From positions 124,001 through 188,000 of the forward strand of contig NZ_BMIA01000002.1 in NCBI RefSeq assembly GCF_014641595.1: a stretch of 64,000 nucleotides of DNA. Reading direction: 5' to 3'. A model generated the notes under the pieces. It was not told the origin of the DNA, made no database searches, and saw nothing but the letters and a program-made list of their open reading frames with translations. Shown here piece by piece: positions 8,664 to 16,762 of the stretch. This stretch comes from Dyadobacter endophyticus. GTDB taxonomy: Bacteria; Bacteroidota; Bacteroidia; Cytophagales; Spirosomataceae. A program made the translations under genes and the position numbers. Position 1 is the first letter of the stretch; every line of letters begins with the position of its first letter.

Positions 8664-9911
8664 CTATTTTTGCAAATGTATATCAGAGAAATTTAAAAAC
8701 TGTATCCAGTCGAACATTTTAACGTCGTGCCCGCCCGGCCGGATATGAAAGCCTATTTGGCCCATCAGAGGCCGATTCAGTGCTGGGAAAGGCACATCGG
8801 GAAAACCGTTTGTCCCTAAAAACCGGTACACTGCATCCACAGCTCGCGCGGTGGCAAACTCACCCTGCGGATCCGCATTCTTGTCGTCCTCGGCCGTTGC
8901 CAGGTACACCGGTCGCGGGGCGATCAGCGCCAGGACGAAATGCTGGTCGAATGGCAGTTCCGTGTCTTTTCCCTTGTATTTGGCCAGACTACGTGCATAC
9001 CAGTGCGGAAATACCGTACAAAGCCGGTTAATATCCTCTCCGACCCCGCGCCGGAACTGCTTCCCGCCACCTGCACCCGATTCATTGCTCAGTACGGCAG
9101 CAAACCGGCGATCTGTTGCACCAGCCCAAAGCGCCGCCTTTCCCAGCCTCGAAAAACCGAATACCGCTACGCGCCCGGCATCGATATCCTTGTCGGTTTC
9201 GAGGTAATCCATCCCGCGACTCAAAGCCCAGGCCCAGGCTGCGATGGTGCTAAAATTATCCTCACGCTGCTGCAATTCCGGGTACAAAGTGTGAACACCC
9301 GTTCGGAATGCCTGGTCTTTGCGGTCCGAGGCAATTTCTTCTCGGTAAAGCGTTACAAGTGCATACCCGCGTGCGAGAATGCTGTCCACCGCCCATTGCG
9401 AAGCGTTCACGCCCCGGCATGCATCGCCTGCTTTGCCGTCGGCCGAGCACGGAAACATACCGCTGTTCTCAACCCAGGCGGTCGTGAGTTTAATGCCCGG
9501 GTCGGCATGGATGGCCTGGTTACCAATGAAATTAATCCCGATAATGGCCGGCACCGGATGCTTGGTCTGATTTGGAATATAAATCAACAGGTCAAAACGG
9601 GCTTCCTTACCTTTTTCGGAGATGTGAACCGTTACCTGCTTACGCGTCGCCTTGCCGCCCAATGCATTCTTATCCAGGTCAAAAACTTCGAAACGCATAT
9701 TCTGAGGGCGCTTCGGAGCCGTGCCATACATTTCGCGCGTCATCGTTTCAAGTATCTCCTTCCGTCTGCGTTCCCATTCCTTTACCGATTTCACCTTTTG
9801 CCCGCTGTTAAAGGTAAATGGATCGGGCAATGCCTGATTACCCTCCTGGGCATGTATTATTTGCGGCAAAACAGCCAGGCAAAACGTCAGCACGAAAAGA
9901 AAACACCTCAT
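8664..9911 (-). CDS. CE15-like glucuronoyl/acetylxylan esterase, secreted
   Basis: About 415 residues from the ATG at 9911 (signal MRCFLFVLTFCLAVLPQIIHAQ); an alternative ATG is at 9926. The alpha/beta-hydrolase nucleophile motif is GFSRLGKAA (Ser near 254), the variant of the CE15 G-C-S-R-x-G-K elbow. The expected acid appears as NESGAGG about 23 residues later, and the C-terminal His in HIRPGGHDV. CE15 enzymes cleave the ester between 4-O-methyl-glucuronic acid of xylan and lignin alcohols; bacterial relatives are often labelled acetylxylan esterase. The Cys-to-Phe change in the elbow is seen directly, with unknown effect. The CE1-like esterase lies directly upstream on the same strand with 26 bp between, so the two are likely co-transcribed. 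Confidence 0.82.
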   Translation of the reverse strand: MRCFLFVLTFCLAVLPQIIHAQEGNQALPDPFTFNSGQKVKSVKEWERRRKEILETMTREMYGTAPKRPQNMRFEVFDLDKNALGGKATRKQVTVHISEKGKEARFDLLIYIPNQTKHPVPAIIGINFIGNQAIHADPGIKLTTAWVENSGMFPCSADGKAGDACRGVNASQWAVDSILARGYALVTLYREEIASDRKDQAFRTGVHTLYPELQQREDNFSTIAAWAWALSRGMDYLETDKDIDAGRVAVFGFSRLGKAALWAGATDRRFAAVLSNESGAGGGKQFRRGVGEDINRLCTVFPHWYARSLAKYKGKDTELPFDQHFVLALIAPRPVYLATAEDDKNADPQGEFATARAVDAVYRFLGTNGFPDVPFPALNRPLMGQIGFHIRPGGHDVKMFDWIQFLNFSDIHLQK

Positions 9912-9937
9912 AATGAGCCGCATCATACAGGTTTTAT

Positions 9938-10771
9938 TTATTTTTTATTGAAATAAGTATTCATAAAAAGCAGTTGGTGCTGCACTGCATTCTCCCAATA
10001 CTGCCAGTTATGGGCACCCGGGCGGGCAATGTAATCGTGCGGGATCTTGCGGTATTCAAGCTGCTTGTGCAGGTTCTCGTTTACGCCGTAGAAGAAGTCT
10101 TCGGTACCACAATCGATAATGAGGGAAAGTGTATTGGGAGTTAGCAAATGGAGCATATTAATGACCGTATTCTTCTCCCATCTTTCGGGCTGGTCTGCAT
10201 AGCTACCCAGGCGTTTGGCCATGTCCCAGTTGTTGGGGAAAGGGCGAATATCCACGCCACCGCTCATGCTTCCGGCTGTGCCGTATACATCCTGGTGCTT
10301 TAACGCGAGGTACAATGCGCCGTGCCCACCCATGCTCAGCCCGGTAATGCCACGTCCCTTCCGGTCCTTGATGGTTTTATAGTTTTTATCGACGTAGGAG
10401 ACCAGTTCTTTGGAAACATAGGTCTCGAACTGCGACTGCGGGTCAACCGGACTATCCCAATACCAACTGCTGAAACCGCCGTCGGGGCAAACGATAATCA
10501 TATTATACAAGTCGGCGGCTTGCTGTATACCGGGAGCTTTCGTGACCCAGTTGGAATGGTTGCCGCTGTAACCGTGCAGCAGGTACACTACCGGGAACTC
10601 CTTCCCCGAACTATACCCCGCAGGCCGTACCACGACCACTTTGAGGTTCCTTTTCATAACCGCGCTGTTGACCTCCACGGTATCGACCTGTGCGGCGGCA
10701 ACTTGCGTAGCATTTACCTGACAGAGTGCAAACAGCGCAAATGCCAGTAGTGATAAAAATGATTTTTTCAT
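9938..10771 (-). CDS. CE1-like secreted esterase (feruloyl/acetyl esterase type)
   Basis: About 277 residues from the ATG at 10771, which starts the signal peptide MKKSFLSLLAFALFALCQV; the open frame extends to 10882 but that extension is not needed. Hydrolase features are the oxyanion segment PVVYLLHGYSGNHSNW, the nucleophile elbow ITGLSMGGHGA (Ser near 146), an acid in DCGTEDFF and the catalytic His in PGAHNWQYW. This is the esterase D / CE1 fold, including feruloyl, acetylxylan and S-formylglutathione esterases; the export signal favours a polysaccharide ester. It is the first gene of a minus-strand run followed by the CE15-like esterase. Confidence 0.85.
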   Translation of the reverse strand: MKKSFLSLLAFALFALCQVNATQVAAAQVDTVEVNSAVMKRNLKVVVVRPAGYSSGKEFPVVYLLHGYSGNHSNWVTKAPGIQQAADLYNMIIVCPDGGFSSWYWDSPVDPQSQFETYVSKELVSYVDKNYKTIKDRKGRGITGLSMGGHGALYLALKHQDVYGTAGSMSGGVDIRPFPNNWDMAKRLGSYADQPERWEKNTVINMLHLLTPNTLSLIIDCGTEDFFYGVNENLHKQLEYRKIPHDYIARPGAHNWQYWENAVQHQLLFMNTYFNKK

Positions 10772-10995
10772 TCTAAGAAACTCAAAACAGATTAGGAAAA
10801 TGACGATAAAGAAGCAGCTCTTACCGTAGCTTTTGAGAAAATTTTCTACAACTGCACGGGGGAAAAGCCTTGAACCCCGCAAATATTGTGGAAACCGGGG
10901 AAATATCTCGTTTTAGCGCATGATAATATGCCTGGCATCTAAATTGATATACTCCTGATATCTCTAAAATAACTCTAACTCAAAATTTTACAACA

Positions 10996-11160
10996 ATGGG
11001 AAATCTCCTGTATACCATAGCCGTGATCCTGGTGATTCTGTGGCTGATCGGCTATTTCGGCTTTGCAAGTTTTGGATTAGGAAATATCATTCATATTCTG
11101 CTGGTGATCGCCGTGGTCGCCATCATTCTCCGCCTGATACGTGGCGACAGGGTGGTGTAG
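10996..11160 (+). CDS. Small two-helix membrane protein (lmo0937-type)
   Basis: 54 residues: MGNLLYTIAVILVILWLIGY, then GFASFG and NIIHILLVIAVVAIILRLIRG. Two hydrophobic helices are separated by a Gly/Phe turn and end in a short basic tail. This layout matches the lmo0937 family of tiny membrane proteins, often found beside stress-response genes in Bacteroidota. A terminator and then the YflT-like stress protein gene follow on the same strand. Function unknown. Confidence 0.8.
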   Translation: MGNLLYTIAVILVILWLIGYFGFASFGLGNIIHILLVIAVVAIILRLIRGDRVV

Positions 11161-11182
11161 CGCAAACTCCATCAGATGTACG

Positions 11183-11222
11183 AGGCCCGGTGCGTTTGTA
11201 AAACAACGTCCCGGGCTTTTGT
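11183..11222 (+). terminator. Rho-independent terminator after the lmo0937-type gene
   Basis: A GCCCGG ... CCGGGC stem (arms around 11185-11190 and 11211-11216) is followed by TTTTG. A second compact hairpin, TGCCCGG-CT-CCGGGCA, lies immediately after at 11224-11239. The pair separates the small membrane gene from the stress-protein gene at 11288. Confidence 0.6.
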
Positions 11223-11287
11223 TTGCCCGGCTCCGGGCACAGTTATTTCTGATCTCGCGCAAAGATTTTTAACCAAAACACGATTTC

Positions 11288-11839
11288 ATGGAAACGGCAA
11301 TTGAATATAACTACCCATCGCTAGTCAATGCAGCATTTACCAGCCGTGTTGATGCCCAAAAAGCCTACGACGAGCTGATTTACCGGGGTTACAAACCCGA
11401 AGACATCAACGTGATCGTCTCGGATGAAACGCGTCGGGTGCATCATGAAGAGTCGGCAAACGAAAAACCGGCCCACTCTACAATGGAAAACGCCGGCATA
11501 GGCTCGGCCATTGGCGGCACGGCCGGCGCGATTGCCGGGGCGATCATTGCGATTGGCACAACCGTTGCAATCCCCGGACTTGGGATCGCGGTGGCCGGTC
11601 CGTTGCTTGCGGCTCTTACTGGCGCGGGAGCGGGCGGGCTTACGGGCGGCATTGTAGGCGCTTTACATCACCGCGGCGTACCCAAAGAGCATGCGGAAAT
11701 ATTCGAATCCAGTATTCGCGAGGGCGGAGTCATCATCTCATTCACACCCCGCACCATTGAGGACCGGATGGAGATTATAGAGGCCTGGAACCGCTACGGC
11801 GCCCGGCAGCTGCACGGCAATGAAACATACTCGCCCTGA
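11288..11839 (+). CDS. General stress protein, YflT/GSP17M-like, with glycine-zipper membrane-spanning centre
   Basis: 183 residues. The N-terminal 50 residues (VNAAFTSRVDAQKAYDELIY, RGYKPEDINVIVSDETR) resemble the heat-induced stress protein YflT/GSP17M domain. The middle (residues about 68-125) is a long Gly/Ala zipper (AGIGSAIGGTAGAIAGAIIA) of the kind that packs membrane helices. The C-terminal part (VPKEHAEIFESSIREGGVII) matches the helical end of the same domain family. Probably an envelope stress-associated protein; its biochemical role is unknown. A bidirectional terminator follows. Confidence 0.75.
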   Translation: METAIEYNYPSLVNAAFTSRVDAQKAYDELIYRGYKPEDINVIVSDETRRVHHEESANEKPAHSTMENAGIGSAIGGTAGAIAGAIIAIGTTVAIPGLGIAVAGPLLAALTGAGAGGLTGGIVGALHHRGVPKEHAEIFESSIREGGVIISFTPRTIEDRMEIIEAWNRYGARQLHGNETYSP

Positions 11840-11844
11840 AACAA

Positions 11845-11872
11845 AAAGAACCCGCCATCGAGCGGGTTCTTT
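11845..11872. terminator. Bidirectional terminator
   Basis: An 11-bp stem AAAGAACCCGC / GCGGGTTCTTT with a six-base loop lies between convergent genes (stress protein on plus, arylesterase on minus). The A-run before and T-run after the stem allow termination in both directions. Confidence 0.8.
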
Positions 11873-11874
11873 CA

Positions 11875-12561
11875 TTACAATAAGTCTTTAATCCTTATCC
11901 AGACGTTCTCGGCGAGGATTTTATGCCCTTCGGCAGTGGGGTGGATGCCATCTGCCTGGTTCAGTCGGGATTCCCCCCCTACCCCTTCGAGCAGGAACGG
12001 AATGAGTGTCACATCATTCTTTTTAGCCAGATCGGCGTAAACGTCCTTGAATTCGGTAGCGTATTTCCGACCCATATTCGGCGGGATTTGCATTCCTGCG
12101 AGCACCCGCTTGGCATCCGGGTATTTGGCTTTCACCTTATCGAGAATTTCTTGCAGGTTCTTTCTGGTTTCGGAAACAGGAATGCCCCGCAGGCCGTCGT
12201 TTCCGCCCAATTCGAGGACAAAAACATCGAGGGGTTGTTTGAGCAACCAATCGATACGGCTGTTACCGCCCGAGGTGGTCTCGCCGCTCACCCCCGCGTT
12301 GACGACCTTGTAGCTAAGCCCCAGCGAATCGATCCGCTTCTGAATAAGCCCCGCAAAGCCCTGCGATGGGTCGTCTAGGCCGTAAGCCGCGGTAAGGCTG
12401 TTGCCGAAAAACACGATGATCTTCTTTTGAGCAGCGGGTTCTTTGGCTTCTTTATGTGTAGAATCGGCTTTTTGCCCCGATTCTTCCTTTTTCCCGCCGC
12501 TGCACGAGAACAGCGCGGCTGCCAGAAAGGACAATGTTAAAAATGTCTTGAAACAACGCAT
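11875..12561 (-). CDS. SGNH-hydrolase lipoprotein, arylesterase/lysophospholipase L1 (TesA) type
   Basis: About 228 residues from the ATG at 12561. The N-terminus is a lipoprotein signal (FLAAALFSC, lipobox Cys near 20) followed by a Lys/Glu-rich linker. SGNH blocks are visible: block I FFGNSLTAAYG (Ser nucleophile, GNSL in place of GDSL), block II Gly in NAGVSGETT, block III ELGGND, and block V DGIHPTAEGH (Asp and His). This matches TesA-type thioesterase/arylesterases, here anchored as a lipoprotein rather than free in the periplasm. Transcribed divergently from a YbbA/YbbP-type ABC transporter, the gene partnership known from many bacteria (tesA-ybbA-ybbP), which supports the assignment. 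Confidence 0.88.
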   Translation of the reverse strand: MRCFKTFLTLSFLAAALFSCSGGKKEESGQKADSTHKEAKEPAAQKKIIVFFGNSLTAAYGLDDPSQGFAGLIQKRIDSLGLSYKVVNAGVSGETTSGGNSRIDWLLKQPLDVFVLELGGNDGLRGIPVSETRKNLQEILDKVKAKYPDAKRVLAGMQIPPNMGRKYATEFKDVYADLAKKNDVTLIPFLLEGVGGESRLNQADGIHPTAEGHKILAENVWIRIKDLL

Positions 12562-12744
12562 ATCAATCATAATCAATATCGAAAGGGAACGAATTTTATG
12601 GTTATAAAACGCATACCGGGCCTTTCATTCTCATTTAAAAACCGTTTAAACTATATTTATGAGAAACAATAGCCGAAAAGAGCCAAATTAGGTCTTTCGC
12701 GATTGCCTGCACGGCACCACGCAAACATAAAAGAAAAACGATTG

Positions 12745-13419
12745 ATGAATACCATACTCGATCTGCACGACGTCAGTAAAATATATAAAAGCGGCGACCG
12801 CACACTCAAAGTCCTCGACAATATCAGCTTTTCTATCGAAACAGGCTCCACAGTCTCGATCGTGGGCCCTTCCGGCAGCGGCAAAACGACGCTCCTCGGC
12901 CTCTGCGCCGGGCTCGACCGTTCGACGACCGGTACTGTGGAGCTGCACAGCACCCGGCTGAACGGCCTCACCGAAGATCAGCTCGCCGCCGTTCGCAATC
13001 AATACGTAGGCTTTATTTTCCAAAACTTCCAACTCCTGCCGACGCTCACCGCATTGGAAAATGTGATGGTACCTATGGAACTGCGTGGTGAAAAGAACGT
13101 AAAGTCCCGCGCGCTCGACCTGCTCGACAAAGTGGGCCTCGCCGAACGCAGCCACCACTACCCTACTCAGCTCAGCGGCGGCGAACAGCAGCGCGTATCA
13201 CTGGCACGCGCGTTTTCCAACCAGCCCCAGATCCTGTTTGCCGACGAGCCAACCGGTAACCTCGACGCCGAAACGAGCGAGAAAGTTGTAAAACTGCTTT
13301 TCGACCTCAACCGCGAGGCAGGTACAACGCTTGTGGTCGTTACCCACGACCTTGAACTCGCTGCCAAAACCCAGCGCATTATCCGCATCAAAGGCGGCAA
13401 AATTGTGGAGGCCAGCTAA
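12745..13419 (+). CDS. ABC transporter ATP-binding protein, YbbA/LolD type
   Basis: 224 residues from the ATG at 12745 (MNTILDLHDVSKIYKSG); an in-frame ATG at 12703 adds an unlikely 14-residue extension. Complete ATPase: Walker A GPSGSGKTT, signature LSGGEQQR, Walker B ILFADEPTGNLD, and the switch His in VVTHD. Belongs to the MacB/LolD/YbbA branch that couples to FtsX-type permeases and acts on lipids or lipoproteins at the inner membrane rather than importing nutrients. The permease begins 13 bp after the stop, and the TesA-like lipoprotein lies divergently upstream. Confidence 0.93.
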   Translation: MNTILDLHDVSKIYKSGDRTLKVLDNISFSIETGSTVSIVGPSGSGKTTLLGLCAGLDRSTTGTVELHSTRLNGLTEDQLAAVRNQYVGFIFQNFQLLPTLTALENVMVPMELRGEKNVKSRALDLLDKVGLAERSHHYPTQLSGGEQQRVSLARAFSNQPQILFADEPTGNLDAETSEKVVKLLFDLNREAGTTLVVVTHDLELAAKTQRIIRIKGGKIVEAS

Positions 13420-13432
13420 CCATGAATTCCTG

Positions 13433-15976
13433 ATGAACCCCAATACTTTCAATCTTTCGTGGTTACTGCAAATGGCCTGGCGCGACAGTCGCAAAAACCG
13501 CGCGCGGCTGGCCCTATTTATATCATCTATTATCCTGGGTATCGCCGCCCTTGTAGCCATTTACTCGCTCGGCGACAACCTGCGCGACAATATCGATAAC
13601 CAGGCGGCCACGCTCATCGGCGCGGACCTTTCCATTTACAGCGGAAAAAAAATCGAAGGGAAAGCGATGACGTTCGTCGATTCGCTGGGCAAAGTGCGCT
13701 CCGAGGAGCGGGCATTTGCTTCGATGGTTTACTTTAACAAAGGAGGGGGCAGCCGCCTGACGCAGGTAAAAGCACTCTCCGGCGATTTTCCCTATTACGG
13801 AAAGTTGGAAACCATTCCTGTTACGGCTGAAAAGACATTCCGGGACCGGCAGGAAGCGTTGGTCGATCAGACGCTCATGCTGCAATACCGCGCGCAGGTC
13901 GGGGATTCGATCAGGATCGGTGAAGTAACCTTTGCCATAGCGGGTGTGCTCGAAAAAGCGCCGGGCGCAACAGGCATCGCCGCTTCGGTGGCGCCGGTTG
14001 TGTACATTCCAATGCGTTTTCTGGATCGGACGGGCCTCATGCAAAAAGGCAGCCGTGTCGGTTACAGGTACTATTTCAAATATCCCGCGAAAACGGATGT
14101 CGAAAAAATGGTTAAAACGCTGGAACCGAAGTTCGAGCGCTACGACCTCGATTATAACACCGTTCAAAGCCAGAAAGAGGATACCGGCCGGGAGTTCCGC
14201 GACCTTACGCGCTTCATGTCGCTGGTAGGTTTCGTCGCGCTCCTGCTCGGGTGCATCGGCGTGGCGAGCGCCATACATATATATGTGCGCGAAAAGCTGA
14301 ATTCCATCGCGATACTCCGCTGCCTGGGCGTAAAAGCGTCTCAGGCGTTTTTGATCTACCTTATCCAGATAGCAGGCATAGGACTGATCGGCACTGTGCT
14401 CGGTACCATTCTTGGAACAATAATCCAGCAGTTTTTACCGGTGGTATTGAAAGACCTGCTGCCATTTGAACTTAATACAGACATTTCCTGGCAGGCTATC
14501 GGGCAAGGGCTGGCCATCGGGGTACTTATTTCCATACTTTTTGCTTTACCTCCACTCGTATCGATCCGCAAGGTGTCGCCGCTGAATGTGCTCCGTTCGG
14601 CCTCGGACGCTTCCCACCCCGAGCGCGACGCCGTAAGCTGGGCCTTATATGGGCTGATTGTTCTGTTCATTTTCGGCTTCTCGTTCCTGCAAATGCAAAC
14701 CTGGTTGCAGGCATTGATTTTTACCGTCAGCATTTTGGCCTCATTCCTGATCCTGTACGGCATTGCCACCCTGCTGATGTGGCTCGTGCGCCGGTTCTTC
14801 CCTACTTCATGGAGTTACCTCTGGCGGCAGGGACTGGCGAATTTGTACCGACCCAATAATCAGACTACCATACTCATTGTATCTGTCGGCCTGGGTACTT
14901 CGCTGATCTGCACGCTCTTTTTTATACAAACCATCTTGCTCACCCGCGTCAAGTTGTCGAGCAGCGGCAACCAGCCCAATATGGTGCTTTTCGATATTCA
15001 AAGCCATCAAAAAGACGGTGTGCTGGCGATCGCGAAGGCGCAAAACGTGCCTATTAACCAGAGCGTACCTATTGTGAATATGCGTCTGGAAGAAATTAAC
15101 GGTAAAACTGCCTCCGATTTCGAAGGCGACACGACAGCCGAGCAGTCGCGCCGCGTTTTCGGGCGGGAATACCGCGTTACATTCCGCGACTCGGTTACCT
15201 CTTCCGAGAAGATCACCAAAGGCAAATGGCAGGGCAAATACGACAAATCGGCCCAGCTGATCCCCGTTTCACTGGAACAGGGCTTTGCTGAAAGAAGTCG
15301 ACTGGAACTGGGCGACACGCTCGTTTTCAACGTACAGGGCACCATTATGCCAACTACTATCACGAGTTTCCGGGAGGTAAACTGGAGTGAAGTGCGCACC
15401 AACTTCCTGGTCGTATTCCCTACCGGCGTACTCGAACAAGCCCCGCAGTTCCACGCAATGCTCACGCACGTGCCCAACCCGGCCGTTTCGGCCCGGTTTC
15501 AGCAGGCATTGGTGAGGCAATATCCCAATATTTCCATCATCGACCTGGCACTCGTGCTGCGCGTATTGGATGATATTTTCAACAAAATAGGCTTCGTAAT
15601 TCGCTTCATGGCCGGTTTCAGCATTCTCACCGGGCTGATCGTCCTTATTGCGTCCGTCATGATCAGCAAATACCAGCGCATCCAGGAGAGCGTGCTCCTG
15701 CGGACTTTGGGCGCAAGCCGGAAACAGATATTTGTCATCACCGCTTTGGAATACTTCTTCCTCGGCGCGTTCGCCGCATTCACCGGCATCCTTATTGCCA
15801 TGATTGGAAGCTTTTGCCTCGCAAAATTCAACTTCGAATCCGAATTCAACCCGGAGCCCGGGCCGGTAGTGCTGATTTTCCTTTTTGTCTCTTTGCTAAC
15901 TGTAATCATCGGTTTGCTCAACAGCCGCGGCATCCTGTCCCGGCCGCCATTAGAGGTATTGCGGCAGGATGTTTAG
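13433..15976 (+). CDS. FtsX-family ABC permease, YbbP type
   Basis: 847 residues from the ATG at 13433 (MNPNTFNLSWLLQMAWRDSR); the open frame reaches 13331, but that part overlaps the ATPase gene out of frame and is not a plausible N-terminus. The architecture is the YbbP double unit. A first helix (ARLALFISSIILGIAALVAI) is followed by a large periplasmic domain, then an FtsX core (LVGFVALLLGCIGVASAIHI), middle helices (WALYGLIVLFIFGFSFL), and a second periplasmic domain and FtsX core (FMAGFSILTGLIVLIASVMI). E. coli YbbP is about 800 residues, comparable. Forms the membrane part with the preceding ATPase; probably involved in envelope lipid or lipoprotein handling. Confidence 0.92.
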   Translation: MNPNTFNLSWLLQMAWRDSRKNRARLALFISSIILGIAALVAIYSLGDNLRDNIDNQAATLIGADLSIYSGKKIEGKAMTFVDSLGKVRSEERAFASMVYFNKGGGSRLTQVKALSGDFPYYGKLETIPVTAEKTFRDRQEALVDQTLMLQYRAQVGDSIRIGEVTFAIAGVLEKAPGATGIAASVAPVVYIPMRFLDRTGLMQKGSRVGYRYYFKYPAKTDVEKMVKTLEPKFERYDLDYNTVQSQKEDTGREFRDLTRFMSLVGFVALLLGCIGVASAIHIYVREKLNSIAILRCLGVKASQAFLIYLIQIAGIGLIGTVLGTILGTIIQQFLPVVLKDLLPFELNTDISWQAIGQGLAIGVLISILFALPPLVSIRKVSPLNVLRSASDASHPERDAVSWALYGLIVLFIFGFSFLQMQTWLQALIFTVSILASFLILYGIATLLMWLVRRFFPTSWSYLWRQGLANLYRPNNQTTILIVSVGLGTSLICTLFFIQTILLTRVKLSSSGNQPNMVLFDIQSHQKDGVLAIAKAQNVPINQSVPIVNMRLEEINGKTASDFEGDTTAEQSRRVFGREYRVTFRDSVTSSEKITKGKWQGKYDKSAQLIPVSLEQGFAERSRLELGDTLVFNVQGTIMPTTITSFREVNWSEVRTNFLVVFPTGVLEQAPQFHAMLTHVPNPAVSARFQQALVRQYPNISIIDLALVLRVLDDIFNKIGFVIRFMAGFSILTGLIVLIASVMISKYQRIQESVLLRTLGASRKQIFVITALEYFFLGAFAAFTGILIAMIGSFCLAKFNFESEFNPEPGPVVLIFLFVSLLTVIIGLLNSRGILSRPPLEVLRQDV

Positions 15977-15977
15977 C

Positions 15978-16013
15978 GTTTTATTTTTGGTATATTTAAA
16001 CTAAAAATAAAAC
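15978..16013 (+). terminator. AT-rich hairpin, possible terminator after the ybbP-like gene
   Basis: An 11-bp perfect inverted repeat GTTTTATTTTT (15978-15988) / AAAAATAAAAC (16003-16013) sits two bases after the permease stop codon. The stem is AT-only inside, so it would be weak, but its position fits a terminator. Confidence 0.4.
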
Positions 16014-16208
16014 CGCACACGGGAAATTGACTTTCCACGAGACTATCAGCGAAATCACAAGACAGGAGTAGATGAGTATTTTGTAAAACAATATCCAGAA
16101 ACGCACCGAAAGTACGCCTTCTATCACACAGATTTAGCCCATTGGCGCAATACATTCTCCACTTCGCGCGCCCGAAAATCAAAAGGCTTTATACAAATAA
16201 ATTTTTAG
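16011..16208 (+). pseudogene. Open stretch without start codon, possible gene remnant
   Basis: 66 codons are open without any ATG between in-frame stops at 16008 and 16206. The translation has an ordinary protein-like composition (for example DEYFVKQYPETHRKYAFYHT and DLAHWRNTFSTSRARKSKGF), and the bases are more AT-rich than neighbouring genes. I do not recognise a family. It may be the tail of a degraded gene, or chance. Confidence 0.25.
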
Positions 16209-16211
16209 ATC

Positions 16212-16301
16212 ATGGATACTAAAACATCAGCAGAACTCCACGAACTTCTGAAAGCCTATGGCTTAACCGTCAAACTTATGCCGGAAGAGAGCGTAGCCTG
16301 A
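16212..16301 (+). CDS. Possible 29-residue peptide, unknown
   Basis: ATG at 16212, three bases after the preceding open stretch, encodes MDTKTSAELHELLKAYGLTV and then KLMPEESVA. It would be an amphipathic, acidic short peptide. Nothing is recognised. Its tight spacing to the open stretch upstream is the only support, so it may be a fragment of the same decayed locus. Confidence 0.2.
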   Translation: MDTKTSAELHELLKAYGLTVKLMPEESVA

Positions 16302-16762
16302 CCGGCCATGCATTTCACTTTCTTTCTTTTCGCCCCGTTTCCCTCTTCGGACCACTCCTCCGATCCTGCCCCTATCGCAATCCAACGCTACCTCTCCAAT
16401 CGAGGATTTAACAATTCCTTAAAACCCATTCCTTCATTTATTCTTCTTCACAATGCCATTTTTGGCATGAAATGTCGCTTTAATGCAACTTTCCAGATCC
16501 CAATTAGACTTTGGGACGATTTAGAATCACTATTCCTACACCACAGAAAGCAATATTAATTTCATCCAATTTAATCTTCATATTTTTTCAAACGTTTGCA
16601 CAGAATTTCAAACGTTTGCATTACCTATAAAGTTATTGCTATTAATTATTTTAAAAATACAACTGTAATCTTGTAACTTATTACTATCAAATTTTCCTCT
16701 ATGATTAAAATTCCCTTCTGCTCCAACATTCTATTCACTGTAAAATCCAATAATCCACGACT
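16302..16762. other. Long leader region before the inositol-locus susC
   Basis: 461 bases without a convincing gene. An open frame at 16308-16559 has an implausible composition. The segment holds two small perfect hairpins, ATGCCA-TTTT-TGGCAT (16453-16468) and TCCCAA...TTGGGA (16498-16516). It also holds the pair of CAAACGTTTG operators (16589-16618), then an AT-rich stretch with TAATCTTG at 16666-16673, a near match to the Bacteroidota -7 box TAnnTTTG. The last 90 bases would be promoter and leader for susC. Confidence 0.6.
16588..16620. promoter_or_regulatory. Tandem LacI-type operators upstream of susC
   Basis: Two copies of the palindrome CAAACGTTTG (16589-16598 and 16609-16618), each in the context TTTCAAACGTTTGCA, with centres exactly 20 bp apart, about two helical turns. 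The central CG and symmetric A/T flanks are the standard form of LacI/GalR-family operators. The same sequence lies beside the LacI-type gene at 22698-22707, so this repressor is the likely ligand (inference). Confidence 0.8.

Noticed and set aside
8940..9956. 338-codon open frame antisense to the CE15-like esterase
   Set aside because: A shadow of a GC-rich coding strand; the minus-strand protein has catalytic motifs and a signal peptide, while this one has neither.
16308..16559. 83-codon open frame before susC
   Set aside because: Composition is irregular, no family resemblance, and it runs into the regulatory region just before the operators. Treated as chance.
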